From positions 1 through 37,500 of the forward strand of contig CAJNDS010000561.1 in assembly GCA_905221605.1 (NCBI GenBank): a stretch of 37,500 bases of DNA. The letters run 5' to 3'. The position numbers and the translations under genes are program-made. Positions 27,707 through 36,480 of this stretch are shown here, one piece after another. How positions within the stretch are numbered: the stretch's first letter is position 1; the number at the start of each line of letters is the position of its first letter. The notes beneath the pieces were generated by a model. It had not been told where the DNA came from. It worked only from the letters and a program-made list of their open reading frames with translations, and did not search any database. The stretch is from Symbiodinium natans. Taxonomy: Eukaryota > Sar > Dinophyceae > Suessiales > Symbiodiniaceae.

Positions 27707-27784
27707 ATATGTGAATTCTATCGATGCCTTATAAATTTTAATCCACCCGTTTATTATATATACAGCCATGCATGCATGCATGCA

Positions 27785-28110
27785 TGTTTAAGGGTATAGG
27801 GTTTAGGGTTTATAGGGTTTAGGGTTTCGGGTTTAGGATTTAGGGTTTAGGGCTTATAGGGCTTATAGGGCTTATAGGGCTTGCAGGGCTTACCGGGCTT
27901 AGGCTATAGGGTTTAGGGTTTAGGGTGCAGGGTTTAGGGCTTATAGGGTTTAGGGGTTTAGGGCATATACATGCATGTTTAGGGTTTAGGGTTGAGGGCT
28001 TATAGGATTATAGCTTAGGGTTTTGGGTTTAGGGCTATACGGCTTTAGGGTTGAGGGTTTAGGGTGTAGGGTTCAGGGCTTTAGGGATTATAGGGTTTAG
28101 GGTTTATAGC
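27785..28110. repeat. TTTAGGG / GGGCTTATA array
   Basis: TTTAGGG mixed with AGGGCTTAT units, G-rich-forward. It resembles 35653-35960 on the far side of the minisatellite and retrotransposon. Confidence 0.88.
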
Positions 28111-28112
28111 TC

Positions 28113-28369
28113 TCCCTTAAAGCCTGTCAGCCCCAGCAAAGAGCAGCAGAACCCTCTTCCTTAAAGCCTGTCAGCCCCAGCAAAGAGCAGCAGAATACTT
28201 TCCCTTAAAGCCTGTCAGCCCCAGCACAGAGCAGCAGAACCCTCTCCCTTAAAGCCTCTCAGCCCCAGCAAAGAGCAGCAGAACCCTCTCCCTTAAAGCC
28301 TGTCAGCCCCAGCAAAGAGCAGCAGAACCCTCTCCCTTAAAGCCTGTCAGCCCCAGCAAAGAGCAGCAG
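28113..28369. repeat. 44-bp minisatellite, left part (6 copies)
   Basis: The unit begins CCTTAAAGCCTGTCAGCCCC and ends AGCAGCAGAACCCTCTC. Six copies end at AGCAG, where the retrotransposon inserted. The array continues on the other side at 35167. Confidence 0.93.
28365..28369. repeat. Target-site duplication AGCAG (left)
   Basis: Identical to 35167-35171. Five bp is the usual length for Ty1/copia integration. Confidence 0.9.
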
Positions 28370-28531
28370 TGTAAATTCGCTCCTTTTCTTGCTTCGCAAA
28401 GGGCTGCGAGTTGTGTGTGTCATCTTTGCTGCAGTGGCCATGCACACCGCCATGCAGCTTTGCTTGCTGCACAGCCATTCACCATGACACTGAAAATACA
28501 TACAATAGACCCTGTTTGTTGTGGTCTAACA
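28370..28531 (-). repeat. 3' LTR
   Basis: 162 bp, TG...CA ends, identical by eye to 35005-35166. Confidence 0.95.
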
Positions 28532-28540
28532 TGCCCCCTC
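28532..28540 (-). promoter_or_regulatory. Polypurine tract
   Basis: In element sense it reads GAGGGGGCA directly before the 3' LTR, the expected plus-strand primer site. Confidence 0.8.
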
Positions 28541-28670
28541 AGACTTTGGATCTTTGACCCACAGGCTGAAAACTTGCTTATTTCCCTCTGTACAAAAAAA
28601 AACATCGGGCATAGCACTTTCCTCAAACTCCCGGTTTGGGAGGTCCAAACCGGGAAGCTCCAAGCTCACC

Positions 28671-31600
28671 TCAACGACGCTTCTTCTTGGGCAGCTTATC
28701 GAAATAGTCGGGGTTCACCTCCTTGAGCTCCATGAAGTCATCACCGCTGCACTGCTGGCATGGAAACAGGCCTCTCTGGATAGCCTGGCACACGGTGATC
28801 TCGATTCGCTGCTTTGAGGAGTTTCTGCTGCTCTGGCACCACCTCGTGTGGTACGAATAGCCCCAGGCTGGAGCTATGTACACCAACTTGTTCGGGCTCA
28901 CATGGCCGTAGCGGAAGGACAGCGGCACGGGCGTCTCCACCACACGCGTCGTAGTAGGCCTTGCTCGGTCACCTTGCTCTCCGCTGTCACGTCCAGGTAG
29001 CTGGTCAGGGACTGCACGAAGTTGTCCCCCATGCGGCAAGTCACTCGAACTGGGGCTCTGTAGTGGCTTAGTTGCTGCCTGCTCGGTCACGGTCTCTGTC
29101 GGCTCACTCTCGATCTCTGTTGCCTCGGTCTGGGTTTCGTAGCCAGGCCCAAGCCCTCTTGATGTGAAGCTTCGACCTCGGCCACAACGGACCTCCACTG
29201 TCCATGTAATGCCGAACACGTAGACCAGAATCGCCGCCATGAGGAAGAAGACGATGACCATCGCCAAGAAGGACTCGGTGTAGAGGGTGTCCACGAGGTT
29301 CACGAAGAAGAGCACGTAGCCACCAACCTTTGTCGCGTAGTCCTCATCATCCAGGCTGCATCCTTGCAGTGTTCCCGAAAGCGCCCCAGCCATGAGAAGC
29401 TGGATCATCCTGGCCATCTTCGGCGTCCATCCTTTCGGCTTTCCAAGCTCGACCTGCAGCTCATCGATGCCAACCCTCTCGCCCGAATCGTTCACCATTC
29501 CGGTGATGCCACAAAGCATCCGAAGTCGCCCTGCACTGAGGATTTTGGTGCCCATGTCAGTGGGGTTTCGGCTCGTGCTTATCGATGTCACCTTCAAGGT
29601 CTTTTGGTGGACCCACTGTTGGACCCATAGGCACGATGTTTGCAAGTGCTTAACGCGCCCCACGCCCAGCCGGCTTGCGATGGCCCGCGCGACTGAAGAG
29701 TCGCTTCGAGCCAGGTGCAAGGTCTGCTCACGGACCAGGAACTCCCACGCCTTGTGCATAAGGATGCTCTCGCCAACTGTCTGTGTCAAGGCAACCAACT
29801 CAGCCTCTCCAGAGCTGAGCGTGACCACCTTCTGGCTGCGCACGAAGGAGAACACCAGGCACTTGTTGATGTAGATGTGGCCACTCGAGAGGCTCTTGCG
29901 GGTCGTCCGGTCATTAGCAAAGTTGGAGTCGGAAACGGCCTCCACCAAATGGCTTGAGCGCGGCTCATGAGGTTCGAACTCCATGATCGTGGCCCCTTTG
30001 GCCATCTTCAAGTTGACTCCATGACCCTCGGTCTGCTTCATGAAGCCAGCCAAGTGCTTGAGCACCCGCATTGCCCCCTCAGTTGGGGCTGAGGCCTTTG
30101 ACGCCAGATACTGAATTACCACTTGGATGTCCGGACGCTCGCCAGCGATGTATAAAAGCTTTCCCACCACCCTCCTGTAGAGGGTGGCCTGGTTTGCTGA
30201 CAAAGGGGCCGACTCGTCAGCCACGAAGAGCTCCCCAGCGGGTCCAGGAGTCTGTCGAAGTCGAGGCTGTCCAAGGAGGTTGTGGATGTCGATGTAGAAG
30301 TGGGCGGCTGCCCGCACTGTGATGCTGCCATCGGCCTCGATGCGGAAACGCCGCTTGAGGAACTCGAATTCGTCGCCAGGGCCGAAAGGCCCGCTGACCT
30401 TGATGGTGTACCTCTTGCCAAGCTCCTCCAGGAGGGGGTCCACCAGGTGGGCGTCGCCGGTCAGCATCGCGTCATCCACATGCACTTGGATGGCCTTGCG
30501 CTCCTCAGGGGCCATTGCTCTGTAAAGCGTCGGCACTTCAACCATCGACTCCATTTTCTGCGCCTCCAAATCCACATTCAAATGGAGAAACCATTCCTGC
30601 GCCCCACGACGCTGCCCAGGCAAAATCCGCCCAAGCTTCCAGCGCTTCGGCCCATACCTCTTCACGTAGGACAGGGGCGCGTCAACGACCACGGGTTCGT
30701 CTTCCGGTTGGGGGACATTCAGGTACGCGTCCTTCACGTCGCATATCCACAGCGGCGTCCCCCAAGCTTGCGACAAAACGGGCACGTGCCTGAGCAGTGA
30801 TCCCATCGATGCCGGGCTAAATGTGTCCTCGGGGTCCATGTCGTTGGCCCAGCGGTATTGCCGGGCCACAAGCCTCGCCCTTCGCCACCAGGTGCTTTTA
30901 TCGCTCTTCCAAGCTGTGGCGAATGTGGTCGTCAGCAAGTCCGCATCCTCGCCGTTGACTGGCTCCAAAAGAACGCCCATCTTGACTAGGCGCTCAATCT
31001 CCTCGATCTCGGCCAATTCGTCCATGTCCTGGAGCGTCTGCGCATCGATGTCTGGCGGAGTGTCGGCGTTCCCGGTCTCGAGGCGCTTGCTCGTTGTAGC
31101 GTAAGGCTCCTCGTGGTTGGAGCGGTCCTCCTGCACTTCATCCTCATCCTCGCCATCAGCCGCGAACCACTCGGCGTCCACTGTTTCCACTATCCTGATC
31201 GTCATGGGCTCGGCGTCCAGGTCTGCCTCCTCCTGCGTGCGCTTGGTGCCGGTGGCGTGGCTGGACTCGCTTTCTTGTGCTGGAGCGTTGTTTGGCTCGT
31301 CCTCGGCCTTGCGCTTGTGGCTTGCCCCAAGCTCGGCGGATGCTGCCGCAGCCGCAGGGCTCGAAGGTCCAGGTCTCATCCGCCTGGAGGCTGGTGAAGG
31401 TGCCATCTCTCCCGCAATAAGTTCATCACTCGAATCGGATCGCTGCGACGTGGCCTCGAGCTGCTTGGCTGCCTGCTCCACTGCCTCGGCCTCCTCGTCC
31501 CTTGGTGGCGCCAGCGCCTCTCTGGGCATTGGCGCCGTCGGTTCAGCCGGCGCTGAGTCCACAACAGGAAATGCGATTGGCTCTGGCCCAAGCTTCTTGA

Positions 31601-32678
31601 CTTTCCGGGGCCTCACCACAGCGCTCAAGGACATCCAAGGAAGGCCTCCAAACTTTGTCGGCGGATGTTGTTCAGAGGACCGGCGCACCGCTGCTGCCTC
31701 GACAGCGCCCTTCTCTGTGAGGATGTGGTGGCTGCCATTCGATGTGTTTGCACCCACCCAAATGCCCAAAATCCATTGCGCTCCACCCTTGTACGGAGTG
31801 ATCGCCTTGCCATACACGGTCTCTCCAAAAATGCACAACTTGCCGTCGAAGGGCTTGCCACCAAAGGCGGCCTCAAACGGGGTGAGCTGCATGTGTGGGC
31901 ACACATGGAACCGATTGTAAAGGAAGGCGGCGTGGGCCTGCGCCCACACTCGCAGGTCTGCCCCAACAGGCAGCTTCCCATGGATCTCCTCCACGGCCTC
32001 CACCAAGGTGTTACCCAAGCGCCGCACGGTCTGCACTGCGCGCTCCGCCGCGCCATTCGCCTGGTGGTCTCCCACCGGTGTGGTGCGCTGTGTAGTGCGC
32101 TTCCCAAGCCGGGCCCTTGCATCCGTGGTGGCGCGGACCACAGCCTTTATTGCTGGCTCCCCGTCCGATTGAATGATGATTGCGGCCTCGTTGTGCAAGG
32201 AGATAGTGAAGCGAACCAGCTCCTCCACATAGCGCTTGAGGGCTCCTCCACCCTTGTTCGGACCAGGCACTGCCAAGATCATGCGGGTGTCAACGTCGAT
32301 GCCTACCATGCTGCAAGTATGCTCCTCGGCTTCGGTGTCCTTGGGGCGTCCGTCAGGGTCCACGCTGGTGAAGAAGAAGTCAACTTGTACCACGGGGGTG
32401 CGATCCACCTCCTTGCGAGTGCCATGCTTGTCTCCACGGGACCGTGTCTTCACGCAGGCGGAGCACCACGCTGCGAATGGAATATGTGTCAGCCGGTGCT
32501 GCTTCACCTCGGCCTCGCTTGGCACTGCGGGTGGTTCAGCCACTGGAACAGGCCTTCGCGCGAGAGCCTTTTGGCTCTCCTCCACAGCGTGGCCCGACGC
32601 CAACTCTTCCAAGTAAGCATTCTCGGTCTCATCGTCCATCTCAATCTCAACGTTGGCCTGCGAGCCACCACTCGGCAT
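28671..32678 (-). CDS. Copia pol: integrase, reverse transcriptase, RNase H, plus membrane/Cys extension
   Basis: A frame of 1335 codons. Integrase: zinc motif H61/H65/C72/C75, catalytic D100 (VQVDFFF), D172 (QSDGEPA), E212 (GAAERAVQ). Reverse transcriptase: ICDVKDAYLNVP (D647) and VHVDDAMLTG (D735/D736, HVDD rather than the common YVDD). RNase H: SDSNF (D917), SSGEAEL (E958), ARSDSS (D993), NPTDMGTK (D1041). After this come about 270 extra residues: two hydrophobic segments (about 1118-1130 and 1137-1158), a Thr/Glu linker, and a Cys/His module (Y1276-H1277, C1281, C1307, C1310) ending in basic KKKRR. The frame's ATG is probably internal; the true polyprotein is joined upstream through frameshifts. 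Reverse transcription and integration are family knowledge; the role of the extension is unknown. Confidence 0.92.
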   Translation of the reverse strand: MPSGGSQANVEIEMDDETENAYLEELASGHAVEESQKALARRPVPVAEPPAVPSEAEVKQHRLTHIPFAAWCSACVKTRSRGDKHGTRKEVDRTPVVQVDFFFTSVDPDGRPKDTEAEEHTCSMVGIDVDTRMILAVPGPNKGGGALKRYVEELVRFTISLHNEAAIIIQSDGEPAIKAVVRATTDARARLGKRTTQRTTPVGDHQANGAAERAVQTVRRLGNTLVEAVEEIHGKLPVGADLRVWAQAHAAFLYNRFHVCPHMQLTPFEAAFGGKPFDGKLCIFGETVYGKAITPYKGGAQWILGIWVGANTSNGSHHILTEKGAVEAAAVRRSSEQHPPTKFGGLPWMSLSAVVRPRKVKKLGPEPIAFPVVDSAPAEPTAPMPREALAPPRDEEAEAVEQAAKQLEATSQRSDSSDELIAGEMAPSPASRRMRPGPSSPAAAAASAELGASHKRKAEDEPNNAPAQESESSHATGTKRTQEEADLDAEPMTIRIVETVDAEWFAADGEDEDEVQEDRSNHEEPYATTSKRLETGNADTPPDIDAQTLQDMDELAEIEEIERLVKMGVLLEPVNGEDADLLTTTFATAWKSDKSTWWRRARLVARQYRWANDMDPEDTFSPASMGSLLRHVPVLSQAWGTPLWICDVKDAYLNVPQPEDEPVVVDAPLSYVKRYGPKRWKLGRILPGQRRGAQEWFLHLNVDLEAQKMESMVEVPTLYRAMAPEERKAIQVHVDDAMLTGDAHLVDPLLEELGKRYTIKVSGPFGPGDEFEFLKRRFRIEADGSITVRAAAHFYIDIHNLLGQPRLRQTPGPAGELFVADESAPLSANQATLYRRVVGKLLYIAGERPDIQVVIQYLASKASAPTEGAMRVLKHLAGFMKQTEGHGVNLKMAKGATIMEFEPHEPRSSHLVEAVSDSNFANDRTTRKSLSSGHIYINKCLVFSFVRSQKVVTLSSGEAELVALTQTVGESILMHKAWEFLVREQTLHLARSDSSVARAIASRLGVGRVKHLQTSCLWVQQWVHQKTLKVTSISTSRNPTDMGTKILSAGRLRMLCGITGMVNDSGERVGIDELQVELGKPKGWTPKMARMIQLLMAGALSGTLQGCSLDDEDYATKVGGYVLFFVNLVDTLYTESFLAMVIVFFLMAAILVYVFGITWTVEVRCGRGRSFTSRGLGPGYETQTEATEIESEPTETVTEQAATKPLQSPSSSDLPHGGQLRAVPDQLPGRDSGEQGDRARPTTTRVVETPVPLSFRYGHVSPNKLVYIAPAWGYSYHTRWCQSSRNSSKQRIEITVCQAIQRGLFPCQQCSGDDFMELKEVNPDYFDKLPKKKRR

Positions 32679-33450
32679 GAGAGCAGGGGCTCCGCGGCCT
32701 CAGCCAAGAAGCTTAACTTCTCCTCCTCGGGGTCCACGACGAACCTCGTGCTGGGCTTGGGCGCCATGCCTTTCCCATCGAAGTAGCCCTCGCCAAAACT
32801 GTCCATCGAAAACAACGTCAGCCTTGGCACACCCGTGTTGCTGATCACGCTGAACGGGTTCGCCTCATAGGAGTAATCCGCCGAATTCTCGACTTGAACC
32901 CAATTGCCCTTCACACCAGTCACGGCCATCCATGAGCCTGTTGGCGGAATCCTTGAAGTGAGCCTTCACGCCCCCAGCCAGCCCATGCATGCCCTCCTGT
33001 CCTAGGATGCTCTTGAGCTCCAGGGGGAGCTCGATGATTGGCGGGCTCGGCGGAAGGCTGCGAGGGGCTTCTGTCAAAGCATTCACTGACCCTTCTTCCA
33101 GAAGGACCGCTCGAATGTGCCCACGCAACGCCAAGCTGTTGTGCCGAAATCCCACCGGCGTGGTTCGGCCGAAGGGCTCCTGGAGCTTTACCTCGCCGTC
33201 GTTGATAAGCTGCCACCCTCGACGAAGAAGCTTGCCGATGGCCAGGAGGGGCACCTGCACATTCCCGACCACGCACTGCTCTCTCACAGCAAAAGAGCGG
33301 CCATCCAGGCCTTTGAACCAAAAATCGAACTTCTTGTGCGTGCCGGTATCAATGCGGTTTCCTTGGGCATCCTGAAGGGCCGGCGGGGTTCCTCCCACTG
33401 GCGTGCCACGGTCTGCGAAGGCATAAGGCACCATGCTTGCGTCAGCGCCA
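32679..33450 (-). pseudogene. Protease and linker region of copia gag-pol, frameshifted
   Basis: Coding sequence continues in three frames. About 33446-32930 carries the protease reading DLGADASMVPYAFADRG and LAIGKLLRRGWQL. About 32929-32690 carries VQVENSADYSYEANPF and FDGKGMAPKPSTRFV. Then the pol frame begins. The protease active-site triplet is D-L-G rather than D-S/T-G. Either single-base indels in the locus, sequencing error, or a -1 shift at the gag end would explain it; no canonical slippery heptamer is visible. Confidence 0.7.
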
Positions 33451-34729
33451 AGTCCAAGATGATGAGCTCGGGCTCCTCTGTGGCGGCAGGCGCGGCCGAG
33501 ATCATGAAGATATGGTAGGGCTCGAGGGCAAAGTCCATGATCGTGTCCTCGGAAATATCGAAGATCTCGGTCCTGGCGGCCATTGGGGGCGTTGTCATCC
33601 GAACGCGCCGCACAGCTGCCTTAGCAGCTGCGGCTGTAACTGGTTGTTGCGAAGAAGCGCTCGTTGTTGAAGTCGGGGAAGCATGCTCCTCCTGGACTTG
33701 GTTGACCCCCTTGCCGCCGCCCTTGTTGTGCCAGCAATCGCGGGCAAAATGCCCAGTTTTCCCGCAGGTGTGGCAAGCTGCTTTGGTGCGTCCTCCCGTC
33801 TTGGAAGAAGGCTTGCCACCCTTCGGCTTGTCTTTTCCCTTTGCCTTGCCCTTTGAGGCGTCCTTGCCTTTGCCCTTGGTCTTGTCCTTGTCCTTGCCGC
33901 CGCGTCCTCGACCCTTGTCTTTGCCACCCCAAATCACCGCATCGACCTCCATGGGCGTCGAGGTGTCGTTGGCCACCGCAGCTGGGAACTGAAGTCCAGA
34001 AGCGGCCTGCCACTTGGTGGTCGAGCGCTCGTAAGCGAGGACCTTCTCCTTCAGCTCATTGTAGGTGGTCGTCGCAGTCAAAGACATGTGGAGTTGGACT
34101 TGAAGGGCCGGAGGGGCTGCGTTCACCAGGGTGCTCACCTTGAGATCCTCAGGGTAAATGCTGCCACTTATCCTTTCGTACTCGCGGACCACCTCGTCAT
34201 ACTTTCCCAGCTGCTCGTTGAGGGACTTCTTCATGTCGAACGTCATCGAATTGAGCTGGGTCATGAGGGCCAGCTGCCGCTGCCGGGTTTGAGGCTGCAT
34301 TTCCAGCATGAGCTGCCGCCAGGCCTCGTAGCCGTTCGAAGAGGGGACGTTGCGTAGCAGCTTCAGCGGCCGTCCTCGAATGAACGAGCCCAAGATGGCA
34401 TAGAGCTCCCGAGACCTCCGCGCCGTCTCAGGGTACTGAGCGGCGTCCAAGGTAGCTTCCACGTTTGTCGCGGCCTCCACGGCGTCGATCTCGGTCAGGT
34501 AGTTGACATCGATCACGCCCAGATAGTTCCGCATGATGTGTCGCCAATCCGTCCATTGGTCGATCTCTTGCTCCCGCGTGTCCGGACGATACATGTCTGG
34601 CTTCTGAATGAAGCGGGACAAGGCGTCGATCCTTCGCGCCTCACTGGCGCTTGCCATCACAGCTTCAGCAGCCTGTGTGGCCTGAGCCGCGGCCTGCGCC
34701 GCATCAGACACAGCTCGAGCCTGCGCCAT
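33284..34729 (-). CDS. Copia gag with zinc knuckle
   Basis: 481 codons from ATG 34729 (MAQARAVSDAAQAAAQATQA). Residues ~40-235 form the copia-type gag core (TREQEIDQWTDWRHIMRNYL near 51, EAWRQLMLEMQPQTRQRQ near 135). Residues 268-315 are Lys/Gly-rich. A CCHC knuckle follows (C319, C322, H327, C332; CHTCGKTGHFARDC). The frame reaches the protease start (EPELIILDL, D426) and then loses it: the last ~55 residues are out of frame. It packages element RNA in virus-like particles (family knowledge). Confidence 0.88.
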   Translation of the reverse strand: MAQARAVSDAAQAAAQATQAAEAVMASASEARRIDALSRFIQKPDMYRPDTREQEIDQWTDWRHIMRNYLGVIDVNYLTEIDAVEAATNVEATLDAAQYPETARRSRELYAILGSFIRGRPLKLLRNVPSSNGYEAWRQLMLEMQPQTRQRQLALMTQLNSMTFDMKKSLNEQLGKYDEVVREYERISGSIYPEDLKVSTLVNAAPPALQVQLHMSLTATTTYNELKEKVLAYERSTTKWQAASGLQFPAAVANDTSTPMEVDAVIWGGKDKGRGRGGKDKDKTKGKGKDASKGKAKGKDKPKGGKPSSKTGGRTKAACHTCGKTGHFARDCWHNKGGGKGVNQVQEEHASPTSTTSASSQQPVTAAAAKAAVRRVRMTTPPMAARTEIFDISEDTIMDFALEPYHIFMISAAPAATEEPELIILDLALTQAWCLMPSQTVARQWEEPRRPFRMPKETALIPARTRSSIFGSKAWMAALLL

Positions 34730-34991
34730 GGCTCCACAGTTTCAGCTACTCGGCGCGGGCGGGGCAACTGCCCTGGCCTGGCGCTTGCAGCACTAACCGT
34801 CCCAACGAACACGCTCTTCAAGAGTCCAGGTCCTGGTTGTAGTGGAAAATCTCGGGCCTCGCCACCACCGCCGCTAAGCAGCCAGCGTCAGCAGCCACCG
34901 CAAGCAGCCCAGGCAACGCAGCAAAGTTCGCCTACGCAGTGGCCACGGCCACACGGAGCGAGGGCCTACCCAAGGGCCCTAGGAGCACTGT
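34730..34991 (-). other. Copia 5' leader
   Basis: The untranslated segment between the primer-binding site and the gag ATG. No separate gene is seen. Confidence 0.6.
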
Positions 34992-35004
34992 GGCTCCGCT
35001 ACCA
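34992..35004 (-). promoter_or_regulatory. tRNA primer-binding site
   Basis: In element sense TGGTAGCGGAGCC begins directly after the 5' LTR. It is complementary to a tRNA 3' end ...GGCTCCGCTACCA. This resembles the initiator-Met site (TGGTATCAGAGC) of plant copia elements, but the tRNA cannot be fixed from here. Confidence 0.85.
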
Positions 35005-35166
35005 TGTAAATTCGCTCCTTTTCTTGCTTCGCAAAGGGCTGCGAGTTGTGTGTGTCATCTTTGCTGCAGTGGCCATGCACACCGCCATGCAGCTTTGCTT
35101 GCTGCACAGCCATTCACCATGACACTGAAAATACATACAATAGACCCTGTTTGTTGTGGTCTAACA
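35005..35166 (-). repeat. 5' LTR
   Basis: 162 bp, identical by eye to 28370-28531. It is presumed to carry the element promoter; no TATA box was recognised. Confidence 0.95.
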
Positions 35167-35652
35167 AGCAGAATACTTTCCCTTAAAGCCTGTCAGCCCC
35201 AGCAAAGAGCAGCAGAACCCTCTCCCTTAAAGCCTGTCAGCCCCAGCAAAGAGCAGCAGAACCCTCTCCCTTAAAGCCTGTCAGCCCCAGCAAAGAGCAG
35301 CAGAACCCTCCCCCTTAAAGCCTGTCAGCCCCAGCAAAGAGCAGCAGAACCCTCTCCCTTAAAGCCTGTCAGCCCCAGCAAAGAGCAGCAGAACCCTCTC
35401 CCTTAAAGCCTGTCAGCCCCAGCAAAGAGCAGCAGAATACTTTCCCTTAAAGCCTGTCAGCCCCAGCAAAGAGCAGCAGAACCCTCTCCCTTAAAGCCTG
35501 TCAGCCCCAGCAAAGAGCAGCAGAACCCTCTCCCTTAAAGCCTGTCAGCCCCAGCAAAGAGCAGCAGAACCCTCTCCCTTAAAGCCTGTCAGCCCCAGCA
35601 AAGAGCAGCAGAACCCTCCCTTAAAGCCTGTCAGCCCCAGCAAAGAGCAGCA
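35167..35652. repeat. 44-bp minisatellite, right part (11 copies), with target duplication AGCAG at its start
   Basis: Continues the array of 28113-28369. 35167-35171 is the second AGCAG. The AATACTTTCCC variant junction recurs on both sides, so the array existed before the insertion. Confidence 0.93.
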
Positions 35653-35960
35653 GGATTATAGGGTTTAGGGTTTCGGGTTTAGGGCTTCGGGCTATACGGC
35701 TATAGGGTTTAGGGTTTAGGGCTTATAGGGCTTATAGGGCTTATAAGGCTATAGGATTCGTTTAGGGTTTAGGGTGTAGGGTGTAGGGTTTAGGGCTTAT
35801 ATAGGGTTTAGGGGTTTAGGGCATGCATGCATGCTTAGGGTTGAGGGTTTCTAGGGTTTAGGGTTTAGGGTTCCGGGTTTAGGGCTTATAGGGCTTAGGG
35901 CTTATATATAGTTTAGGGTGTATACAGGGTTTACTGCTTATTAGGGTTAAGGGGTTAAGG
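35653..35960. repeat. TTTAGGG / GGGCTTATA array
   Basis: Similar in mix of units to 27785-28110, G-rich-forward. Confidence 0.88.
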
Positions 35961-36054
35961 GCATGTCGATCCAGGACCCGGGACAGCGTGCCTGCAAGCG
36001 GCCCGCGGCAAAGGTCGCACGCAGTCGACCTGCATATAGTGTCTCTGTGCGTGC

Positions 36055-36470
<416 letters not shown>

Positions 36471-36480
36471 TGCGCTGCAG

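Larger units (their letters stand above)
28370..35166 (-). mobile_element. Ty1/copia LTR retrotransposon, full length
   Basis: A 6,797-bp minus-strand element. It has 162-bp LTRs identical by eye (5'-TGTTAGACC...AATTTACA-3' in element sense), a 5-bp AGCAG duplication, a primer-binding site, a polypurine tract, and gag and pol with integrase before reverse transcriptase, the copia order. Identical LTRs mean a recent insertion, yet gag-pol is split by three apparent frameshifts (about 33450, 32930 and 32690). It landed in a 44-bp minisatellite, antisense to the flanking plus-strand exons. Confidence 0.95.

Noticed and set aside
31117-32786. Plus-strand frames opposite copia pol (267 and 373 codons)
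   Set aside because: Shadows of the minus-strand integrase/linker coding sequence.
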